NCBI GenBank assembly: GCA_947480815.1
Contig: CANKEA010000074.1
Span: 1-6,400, forward strand
Origin: Caulobacterales bacterium
GTDB lineage: Bacteria > Pseudomonadota > Alphaproteobacteria > Caulobacterales > Caulobacteraceae
Length of the DNA stretch: 6,400 nt
Direction of reading: 5' to 3'
A program made the position numbers and the translations under genes. The notes beneath the pieces were generated by a model that worked only from the letters and a program-made list of their open reading frames with translations, was not told the DNA's origin and did not search any database. Below, in pieces: positions 1 to 6,400 of the stretch. Each line of letters begins with the position of its first letter. Within the stretch, counting starts at the first letter, position 1.

Positions 1-976
1 ACCCCTCTTCCTGCTTGTAGGAGGCGTCGTGCTCCTCATCGACGACGATGAGGGCCAGCTTCTGGAACGGCAAGAACAGGGCCGAGCGGGCCCCGGCGAC
101 GATTCTGGCCCGGCCTTCCGCCACGGCTTCCCAGATCTGGCGACGCTTGGGCGGAGGCACGGCGCTGTGCCATTCGGCGGGCCGTGCACCGAACCGGCTT
201 TCAATGCGATCAAGCGCAGCTTGGGTGAGGGCAATCTCGGGCAGCAGCACCAACACCTGCGCCTTCGGGTCGGCCGCCAGGACCGCGGCGGCGCGCTCCA
301 TATAGACCTCGGTCTTGCCCGAGCCGGTGACCCCATCGAGCAGGGATACCGCGAAGACCCCGGGCGGACCCTGAACATTCAGTGCATCGAGCGCCGCCAA
401 CTGGCCAATATTGAGTTTTGCGCCCTCGCGCGAAAGGTCGGGCGGCACCAGACCATCCGGCGCCGGTACGATTTCGACGACCAGCACCCCTTCGGCGATC
501 AGGCCCTTGACCACACCGGAGGAGACACCGGCGGCGCGGGCCAGATCCGCCGGGGCCAGTGGGATTTCGCAAGCCGATAGGGTCTCAAGCACCTTGCTTC
601 GCGCGGCGGTCGGGCGCGTTGGCACCGCGCCGGTCGCCAGGGTACGCCGGATCGGTCGCGGCGGCAGACTGCGCAGGCCGCGCAGGGCCATCGCAAGAGG
701 ATAGCCGGGACTTTCCACCGCGTAACGCGCCGCCCACTGCACAAAGGCGATAGCCGTTTCCGGCAGGGGCGGGGCGTCCAGCCGTTCCGTGATGGGCTTC
801 AGCGGCCGGTTGTGGCCGGCTCCGTCGCGCAGGCTCGCCACCACGCCGCGCACCAGCCGAGGGCCCAGCGGCACGGCCACCTGGTCGCCGACGGCCAAGT
901 CCATGCCTTCGGGTTCAGCATAGTCGAAGGCCTCGGGCAGGGGCAGAGGCAGCAAGACGGCGGCGATGCGGGCCAT
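1..976 (-). CDS. priA: Primosomal protein N' (PriA replication-restart helicase), N-terminal part, cut by the left edge
   Basis: PriA is the superfamily 2 DNA helicase that recognises stalled or collapsed forks in the cytoplasm and reloads the replicative helicase. Translating from the ATG at 974-976 gives 325 codons with no stop before the window edge, a little under half of the family's usual length of about 720-730. Residues 1-105 resemble the 3'-DNA-binding domain (start MARIAAVLLPLPLPEAFDYA, then GDQVAVPLGPR at 30-40). Residues 125-170 look like the winged-helix segment. The helicase core begins near 190: Walker A GVTGSGKT at 215-222 with catalytic K221, LPEIALT at 245-251, GARSALFLP at 295-303, and the Walker B-type DEEH box at 313-316 followed by DASYKQ. 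The zinc-binding region and C-terminal helicase lobe lie outside the window. The start fits because the conserved LLPLPL segment begins eight residues in; a strong Shine-Dalgarno sequence is not evident. The gene is divergent from DUF484-xerC across 94 bp. The family assignment is very secure. Confidence 0.96.
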   Translation of the reverse strand, partial: MARIAAVLLPLPLPEAFDYAEPEGMDLAVGDQVAVPLGPRLVRGVVASLRDGAGHNRPLKPITERLDAPPLPETAIAFVQWAARYAVESPGYPLAMALRGLRSLPPRPIRRTLATGAVPTRPTAARSKVLETLSACEIPLAPADLARAAGVSSGVVKGLIAEGVLVVEIVPAPDGLVPPDLSREGAKLNIGQLAALDALNVQGPPGVFAVSLLDGVTGSGKTEVYMERAAAVLAADPKAQVLVLLPEIALTQAALDRIESRFGARPAEWHSAVPPPKRRQIWEAVAEGRARIVAGARSALFLPFQKLALIVVDEEHDASYKQEEG

Positions 977-1070
977 GAGTTGACTTGGCCCCGCGCAACG
1001 TCCGCGTCAAACGCCCGTTAATGACAATCTGCGACTATCGGGGTCTGAACGATTTTTTTGCGGGGACAGA
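977..1070. promoter_or_regulatory. Divergent intergenic spacer between priA and DUF484-xerC, likely holding promoters for both
   Basis: This 94-bp stretch is the only sizeable non-coding gap in the window and separates two divergently read genes, so both promoters probably lie here. Possible -35-like hexamers are TTGACT at 980-985 (+ strand) and TTGTCA, the reverse complement of 1022-1027 (- strand). Neither has a convincing -10 at standard spacing, so I do not call exact promoters. A run of seven T (1053-1059) is not preceded by a stem, so it does not look like a terminator. A GGGGA at 1062-1066, four bases before the ATG at 1071, may be the ribosome binding site of the DUF484 gene. Confidence 0.5.
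1006..1025. promoter_or_regulatory. Imperfect palindrome with TCAA-N7-TTAA pattern (possible regulator site)
   Basis: The inner arms AACG and CGTT flank a two-base centre, and outer GTCA and TGAC arms add dyad symmetry offset by two extra bases. Within it, TCAA (1007-1010), seven bases and TTAA (1018-1021) differ by one base from TTAA-N7-TTAA, the binding pattern of the alphaproteobacterial cell-cycle regulator CtrA. A one-mismatch match arises by chance in a spacer of this size a few percent of the time, so this is only a candidate. It lies between the priA and DUF484 starts, about 30 bp from the first and 45 bp from the second, a sensible place for an operator. Confidence 0.22.
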
Positions 1071-1724
1071 ATGTCTGCAATGCCGTCTGAAGCGATCAAG
1101 GATTGGCTGCGAGAGCAGCCCGACCTGCTGCACTCCGACCCCGAACTTCTGGCGCAACTGGGCCTACGGGTCGACGCCGCCAATGTGGTCGACTTTGGAC
1201 CTCGCGCCCTCGAAAAAGCCAAGGCCGGCAAGGCCGCGGAATCCCGGGTGCGCAAGGAACTTGAAGTTCTGGCCAAGGCCAATCTGGCTGCCGTCTCCCA
1301 GACCCAGGGGGCCGTGCTCGACCTCTTAGAGGCCCGCAACCCTTCCGATCTTGGCCGCCGCATGGACGAGCTGGCCACGTTGCGGTTTGGGCTCGTCGGC
1401 GCCGTTATCGCTCTGGAAGAGCCAGGACGTGTGCCCGCCGGCTGGATGGTGCTGAACCAGGGCGGTGCTGATTCCTTACTTGGTGGCCCGCGGATGGCTC
1501 GTCTTGGCGAACTGGATCGCGCCTTCCCGCTGTTTGGCGACCGCGCACCCAATGTGCGTAGCGTCGCCTTGGCCCGCATCCGCCCTTGGTCGAGCGACCG
1601 GGACGGCCTGATTGCCTTCGGTTCGGCCGATCCGGAGGGTTTTGTGCCGCAGATGGGTTCGGAACTGGTCGGCTTTCTGGCGCGCGTGTTCGAGCGTATC
1701 GCCGAGCGCTGGCCGATTTCCTGA
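1071..1724 (+). CDS. DUF484 family protein
   Basis: This 217-residue protein belongs to the DUF484 family, which has a GAF-like fold and is repeatedly found just upstream of xerC in proteobacteria (as yigA is in E. coli). Its biochemical role is unknown. The family signatures are an N-terminal helical segment, IKDWLREQPDLLHSDPELLAQLGL-like over residues 9-32 (here quoted as position only for the key pattern: W12, P17, L19-L20, P24, L27); VVDFGPRALEKAK at 39-51; an Ala/Lys/Glu-rich helical, possibly coiled stretch at 45-75; and a GAF-like half from about 80, ending in IAFGSADPEGF (181-191) and a C-terminal helix containing VFERIAERW. No signal peptide or membrane segment is seen, so it is probably cytoplasmic. 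The start could also be the ATG at 1080; the one at 1071 is preferred because GGGGA lies four bases upstream. Its TGA overlaps the xerC ATG by one base, suggesting translational coupling. The family call is good, the function unknown. Confidence 0.85.
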   Translation: MSAMPSEAIKDWLREQPDLLHSDPELLAQLGLRVDAANVVDFGPRALEKAKAGKAAESRVRKELEVLAKANLAAVSQTQGAVLDLLEARNPSDLGRRMDELATLRFGLVGAVIALEEPGRVPAGWMVLNQGGADSLLGGPRMARLGELDRAFPLFGDRAPNVRSVALARIRPWSSDRDGLIAFGSADPEGFVPQMGSELVGFLARVFERIAERWPIS

Positions 1725-2638
1725 TGACGGGCGAGGCTGCCCTTGCGGCCTTCTTGATCCACCTGGCTCAGGAGCGCCGTGCCTCGCCGCGCACGGTGGA
1801 AGCCTATGGCCACTCGGGCCGCTCCTACCTCGCCTTCCTAAAGGAGCATCGCGGGGAGCCGATAAACCTAGATGGGTTGACCCGTGTCACGGCCGGCGAG
1901 GCCCGCGCCTGGCTGGCGCGCCGCCGCATGGGCGACCATCCGCTGTCGAATCGCTCGCTGAGTCAGGCCCTGTCGGCAATACGTAGCTTTCACACCTTTC
2001 TGGACCTGCGACTAGATGCGCCCTGCGCCGCAATCGCCCTGGTCAAGGGGCCGCAGGTACGGCCTGACCCGCCGCGTCCGGTGACGGAGGACCAGGCGAG
2101 AGGCCTGATCGTCCAGGCCGGGATCGACCCGATGCGAGACGACTGGGAAGGCCTACGGGACGCCGCCATCCTGACCCTGCTGTGGGGCTGTGGGCTGCGG
2201 ATTTCAGAGGGGTTATCGCTGACCCTGGCCGATCTTCCGCTCGGCGAGTCCCTTCGCATCACCGGTAAGGGCAAGAAGACTCGGCTGGTTCCAGTGCTGC
2301 CTGCCGTCAGCCGGGCGATCAATGCCTATGCCGCCGCCCTGCCCTTCGCCCTGACGAGGGAAGAGCCGCTGTTCCGAGCCACGCGGGGTGGTCCGTTGCC
2401 AGCGCGCCGTGTGCAGGCCCTGATGCAGACCCTGCGTGGCCGCATGGGCTTATCGGAAAAAGCCACGCCCCATGCCCTGCGTCACAGCTTCGCCACCCAT
2501 CTGCTGGGTGCCGGTGCCGACCTGCGTGCGATCCAGGAACTGCTCGGCCATGCCTCGCTATCGACGACTCAACGCTACACCGCAGTCGATGCAGAGCGGC
2601 TGCTTGGAGCCTATGCATCGGCCCATCCGCGAGCCTAG
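1724..2638 (+). CDS. xerC: Tyrosine recombinase XerC
   Basis: XerC works with XerD at the chromosomal dif site to resolve chromosome dimers before division. The 304-residue product matches the usual length of about 300. Residues 1-100 form the SAM-like core-binding domain (FLIHLAQERRASPRTVEAY near the start; SAIRSFHTFL at 84-93). Residues 115-304 form the catalytic domain, with all six expected active-site residues: R159 in GCGLRISE, K182 in ITGKGKKTRLVP, H250 and R253 in HALRHSFATHLL, H276 in LLGHASLSTTQ, and nucleophile Y285 in RYT. The frame stays open upstream to an ATG at 1586, but that would add 46 residues encoded over the end of the DUF484 gene. The ATG at 1724 gives the normal N-terminus and overlaps the DUF484 stop (TGATG), so it is preferred. 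No strong Shine-Dalgarno is visible, which fits coupling to the upstream gene. XerD is the alternative; DUF484 linkage favours XerC. Confidence 0.93.
   Translation: MTGEAALAAFLIHLAQERRASPRTVEAYGHSGRSYLAFLKEHRGEPINLDGLTRVTAGEARAWLARRRMGDHPLSNRSLSQALSAIRSFHTFLDLRLDAPCAAIALVKGPQVRPDPPRPVTEDQARGLIVQAGIDPMRDDWEGLRDAAILTLLWGCGLRISEGLSLTLADLPLGESLRITGKGKKTRLVPVLPAVSRAINAYAAALPFALTREEPLFRATRGGPLPARRVQALMQTLRGRMGLSEKATPHALRHSFATHLLGAGADLRAIQELLGHASLSTTQRYTAVDAERLLGAYASAHPRA
2635..2638. other. CTAG shared by two convergent stop codons
   Basis: The palindrome CTAG gives TAG on both strands. The + strand TAG at 2636-2638 ends xerC and the - strand TAG (2635-2637) ends the thioesterase gene. There is no intergenic DNA between the two operons, so any transcription termination must occur inside the opposing gene's coding sequence or by a factor-dependent route. 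No GC-rich stem followed by a T-run was seen near the junction on either strand. Confidence 0.95.
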
Positions 2639-3030
2639 GACGGCGGCAGAGACCGCGCCTTGCGATCCTCGCCGATGGCGACGAAGGTGAATACGGCTTC
2701 GGTGACCTTCTCGGTCTCCTCGGCTGCCCGAGCGCGACGCCAGGCCTCGACCCTGATCTTCATCGAGGAGCGGCCCTCTCCGGTCAGCACGGCGTAGAGG
2801 CTGACCTCGTCGCCCACAGCGACCGGTGCCAAGAAACTCATGCCGTCAACAGCCACAGTCGCGGTGCGGCCATGCGCGCGGCGTGTGGCGATGGTGCTGG
2901 CGGCGAGGTCCATCTGGCCCATCAGCCAGCCGCCGAAGATATCGCCCGCCGGATTGGCATCTGCCGGCATGGCGATGACCCGGATCGTGGGGATCTCTTT
3001 AGACTGGGTCAGCATGGCCAGATCACGCAT
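2635..3030 (-). CDS. Acyl-CoA thioesterase, YciA-type hotdog fold
   Basis: This 131-residue protein should hydrolyse acyl-CoA to free acid and CoA in the cytoplasm. It resembles the YciA/acyl-CoA hydrolase family along its whole length. The signature is MPADANPAGDIFGGWLMGQMD at residues 21-41: G29 to W35 is the GDIFGGW motif, and D41 aligns with the catalytic Asp44 of Haemophilus influenzae YciA. AHGRTATVAVDGMSFLAPVAVGD at 52-74 and EAVFTFVAIGEDRKARSLP at 111-129 follow, typical of the family. No membrane segment is seen. It is the last gene of the suc operon, 17 bp after lpd. The ATG at 3028-3030 is used; an AGGGGG overlapping the lpd stop lies 13 bases upstream, longer than ideal, and the second in-frame ATG (codon 6, 3013-3015) is an alternative. 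Its TAG shares the CTAG with the convergent xerC stop. Substrate preference cannot be read from the sequence. Confidence 0.9.
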   Translation of the reverse strand: MRDLAMLTQSKEIPTIRVIAMPADANPAGDIFGGWLMGQMDLAASTIATRRAHGRTATVAVDGMSFLAPVAVGDEVSLYAVLTGEGRSSMKIRVEAWRRARAAEETEKVTEAVFTFVAIGEDRKARSLPPS

Positions 3031-3047
3031 GACCCGATCATGACCCC

Positions 3048-4451
<1,404 letters not shown>

Positions 4452-4455
4452 GGTC

Positions 4456-5637
4456 TTAGAGGTCCAACAGCAGCCGTTGCGGGTCTTCGATGGCGTCCTT
4501 GACCTTGACCAGGAAGGTCACAGCACCGGCCCCGTCGACCACGCGGTGGTCGTAGCTCAGCGCCAGATACATCATCGGCCGGATCTCGATCTTGCCGTTA
4601 ATGGCGATAGGCCGGTCCTTAATCGCGTGCATGCCCAGAATGCCGGACTGCGGCGCATTGAGGATCGGGGTCGACATCAGCGAGCCGTAGATTCCGCCGT
4701 TGGTGATGGTGAAGGTGCCGCCCTGTAGCTCGTCGATACCCAACTGGCCGGCGCGGGCGCGTTTGCCCAGGTCGCCAATAGTCTTTTCAATCTGAGCCAG
4801 GTTCATGGCGTCGGCGTCACGCACGACCGGGACCACGAGGCCCTTTTCCGTGCCGACGGCTACGCCGATATCGTAGTGGTTCTTGTAGACGATCGTGTCG
4901 CCGTCGATCTCAGCATTGACGTCCGGTGTCGCCTGCAAGGCGGCGATCACAGCCTTCACGAAGAAGCTCATAAAGCCAAGCTTCACCCCGTGGCGCTTTT
5001 CGAACGTGTCCTTGTACTGGTTGCGCAGGGCCATGACCGCGGTCATGTCCACCTCGTTGAAGGTGGTCAGCATGGCGGCAGAATTCTGCGCCTCTTTCAA
5101 CCGGCGGGCGATGGTTTGGCGCAGGCGGGTCATCTTGACCCGCTCTTCACGCTCATGGGTTGGGCGCGAGGCGGACGCCACAGCGGACGCTGCGGGCATG
5201 GTAGAGCGAGCCTCCAGGGCCGCCAGGGCGTCGCCCTTTGTCACGCGTCCATCCTTGCCAGAACCGGCAACGGCGGAAAGCTCAAGATTGCTCTCGGCGG
5301 CAACCCGGGCGGCCGACGGAGCAGCGGGAACCGAGGCGGCGGGTGCAGGGGCCGGAGTCGGCGCAGGCACCGCGGCAGGTGGCGGAGCGGCGGCGGCTGC
5401 CTTGCCGGCGGTCACGCTGCCAAGCAGGGTACCCGGCGTCACGGTCGCGCCTTCGGCGGCGTTGATGGCTTCTAGGACGCCGTCAGCCGGAGAGGCGACC
5501 TCTAGGCTAACCTTATCGGTTTCCAGCTCGACGAGGATCTCATCCTTCTTCACGGCATCGCCGGGCTTCTTGATCCAGCGGGCCACGGTGGCTTCTGAGA
5601 CAGATTCGCCGAGGGCGGGGGTTTTCATATCAGCCAT
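4456..5637 (-). CDS. sucB: Dihydrolipoyllysine-residue succinyltransferase (E2 of 2-oxoglutarate dehydrogenase)
   Basis: E2o moves the succinyl group from E1 on a lipoyl arm to CoA, giving succinyl-CoA in the TCA cycle, and forms the 24-subunit core of the complex. The 393 residues are normal. A single lipoyl domain spans about 1-76, with the attachment lysine K42 in [11 protein letters not shown]. An Ala/Pro-rich flexible linker follows (about 78-108). The peripheral subunit-binding domain spans about 109-141 ([12 protein letters not shown], then [17 protein letters not shown]). The catalytic domain runs from about 165, with [10 protein letters not shown] near 220-229, [11 protein letters not shown] at 309-319 and the catalytic [10 protein letters not shown], in which H364 and D368 are the expected active-site residues. 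The succinyl rather than acetyl assignment rests on the neighbouring sucA and on overall resemblance to E2o. It starts 53 bp after sucA with a clear Shine-Dalgarno. A mostly open antisense frame covers it, an effect of GC bias. Confidence 0.97.
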   Translation of the reverse strand: MADMKTPALGESVSEATVARWIKKPGDAVKKDEILVELETDKVSLEVASPADGVLEAINAAEGATVTPGTLLGSVTAGKAAAAAPPPAAVPAPTPAPAPAASVPAAPSAARVAAESNLELSAVAGSGKDGRVTKGDALAALEARSTMPAASAVASASRPTHEREERVKMTRLRQTIARRLKEAQNSAAMLTTFNEVDMTAVMALRNQYKDTFEKRHGVKLGFMSFFVKAVIAALQATPDVNAEIDGDTIVYKNHYDIGVAVGTEKGLVVPVVRDADAMNLAQIEKTIGDLGKRARAGQLGIDELQGGTFTITNGGIYGSLMSTPILNAPQSGILGMHAIKDRPIAINGKIEIRPMMYLALSYDHRVVDGAGAVTFLVKVKDAIEDPQRLLLDL

Positions 5638-5647
5638 GGGACTCGTA

Positions 5648-5653
5648 CTTCCT
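5648..5653 (-). promoter_or_regulatory. Ribosome binding site of sucB
   Basis: On the minus strand this reads AGGAAG, ten bases before the sucB ATG at 5635-5637. It lies in the 53-bp sucA-sucB gap, supports the chosen start, and suggests sucB is initiated independently rather than only by coupling. No terminator-like hairpin is seen in the gap. Confidence 0.6.
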
Positions 5654-5690
5654 GGTGAGCTTGCTTAGGCGAAGGTTTGATCGTGGCGAT

Positions 5691-6400
5691 TTAGGACATG
5701 GCGTCGGCGAGGAAGGTTTCGAGTTCCTTCTTGTGCCGACTCATCAGGCCCGCGGCGGTGGAGGCGCTGGCGGGGCGGCCGACGTAGCGGGCCCGCTTGG
5801 CCTTAATATCCATCTTCTCGAGGGTGAGTTCGAGCCACGGATCGACGAAGGTCCAGCCGCCCATATTCTTGGGCTCTTCCTGGCACCAGACCAGCTCGGC
5901 GTTCTTGAACCGGCCCAAAACCGCCATCAGCGACTTCATCGGCCAGGGATAGAGTTGCTCCAGACGCAGCAAATAGACGTCGTCGCGCTTGGAGACCTCG
6001 CGGGCTTCGACCAGGTCGAAATAGACCTTGCCCGAGCACAGCACGACTTTCTTGATCTCAGCGTCGGGCTTCAGCGTGATGTCACCGACATCGCAACCGG
6101 CCTCGGCCCCGTCGACCATGACACGGTGGAAGCTGTTGGCCTCAGCGAAATCAGCCAGGTTGGAGACGGCGCGCTTGTGGCGCAGCAGGCTCTTGGGCGT
6201 CATCACGATCAACGGCTTGCGGAACTCGCGGTGCATCTGCCGGCGAAGCACATGGTAGTAGTTGGCTGGGGTGGTGCAGTTGACCACCTGCATATTGTCT
6301 TCGGCGCAGAGCTGGAGATACCGCTCCAGCCGGGCCGAGCTATGCTCTGGGCCCTGGCCCTCGTAGCCATGCGGCAGCAGCAGGACGATGCCACTCATCC
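5691..6400 (-). CDS. sucA: 2-oxoglutarate dehydrogenase E1 component, C-terminal part, cut by the right edge
   Basis: E1o is the thiamine-diphosphate enzyme that decarboxylates 2-oxoglutarate and succinylates the E2 lipoyl arm. Only about the last 235 residues of a protein that is normally some 930-990 long are present; the true start lies beyond the right edge, and the Met at 6396-6398 is internal. The piece closely follows the E. coli SucA end: MSGIVLLLPHGYEGQGPEHS with the conserved GPEHSSAR, then MTPKSLLRHKRAVS, VLCSGKVYFDL, RLEQLYPWP, WCQEEPKNMGGW and RYVGRPASASTAAG before the stop. This region belongs to the transketolase-like C-terminal part of the enzyme. TAA is at 5691-5693, 53 bp before sucB. 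No frameshift or internal stop is seen. The promoter of the operon is not in the window. Confidence 0.97.
   Translation of the reverse strand, partial: MSGIVLLLPHGYEGQGPEHSSARLERYLQLCAEDNMQVVNCTTPANYYHVLRRQMHREFRKPLIVMTPKSLLRHKRAVSNLADFAEANSFHRVMVDGAEAGCDVGDITLKPDAEIKKVVLCSGKVYFDLVEAREVSKRDDVYLLRLEQLYPWPMKSLMAVLGRFKNAELVWCQEEPKNMGGWTFVDPWLELTLEKMDIKAKRARYVGRPASASTAAGLMSRHKKELETFLADAMS

Noticed and set aside
29..580. A 183-codon rightward frame in the first 600 bases
   Set aside because: It lies antisense to priA, whose helicase motifs are unambiguous on the other strand.
1053..1059. Run of seven T as a possible intrinsic terminator
   Set aside because: No GC-rich stem precedes it, and it sits just upstream of the DUF484 start, where a terminator would make little sense.
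1007..1813. A 268-codon leftward frame across DUF484 and the start of xerC
   Set aside because: It is Ser/Arg/Pro-rich, lies antisense to two recognisable genes and has no family resemblance.
5335..5400. GC-rich repetitive stretch resembling a tandem repeat
   Set aside because: On the minus strand it encodes the Ala/Pro-rich interdomain linker of SucB, a normal feature of E2 proteins.
4895..5668. A 257-codon open frame on the + strand opposite sucB
   Set aside because: It is a low-complexity Ala/Ser/Arg shadow of the sucB Ala/Pro linker and lipoyl region, and has no domain signature.

Overview
This window looks like a housekeeping stretch of an alphaproteobacterial chromosome. GC is high (roughly 60-65% by eye), the genes are tightly packed, and nearly every base is coding. 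The gene content and order (sucA-sucB-lpd-thioesterase facing xerC-DUF484, with priA divergent) fit Caulobacterales-type genomes such as Caulobacter, Brevundimonas, Phenylobacterium or Asticcacaulis. That placement comes from memory of gene order and protein character, not from a search.

The left part (about 1-2640) holds chromosome-maintenance genes. The N-terminal 325 codons of priA (replication-restart helicase) run leftward off the window edge. A 94-bp divergent spacer separates it from a rightward pair, a DUF484 protein and the tyrosine recombinase xerC, whose stop and start codons overlap (TGATG).

The right part (about 2635-6400) is a leftward operon for the 2-oxoglutarate dehydrogenase complex. 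In transcription order it carries the C-terminal end of sucA (E1, cut by the right edge), sucB (E2, one lipoyl domain), lpd (E3) and a YciA-type acyl-CoA thioesterase. Gaps are 53, 4 and 17 bp. E1 decarboxylates 2-oxoglutarate, E2 passes the succinyl group to CoA on its lipoyl arm, and E3 reoxidises the arm with NAD+. The thioesterase at the end may trim acyl-CoAs, but its link to the complex is inferred only from position.

The two blocks converge on a single CTAG, which supplies the stop codons of both xerC and the thioesterase. No RNA genes, mobile elements, CRISPR arrays or convincing intrinsic terminators were seen. I found no sign of a new defence or accessory system. The most noteworthy items are the open-ended priA reading frame, the CTAG shared stop, an imperfect palindrome with a CtrA-like half-site pattern in the priA/DUF484 spacer, and the thioesterase attached to the suc operon.
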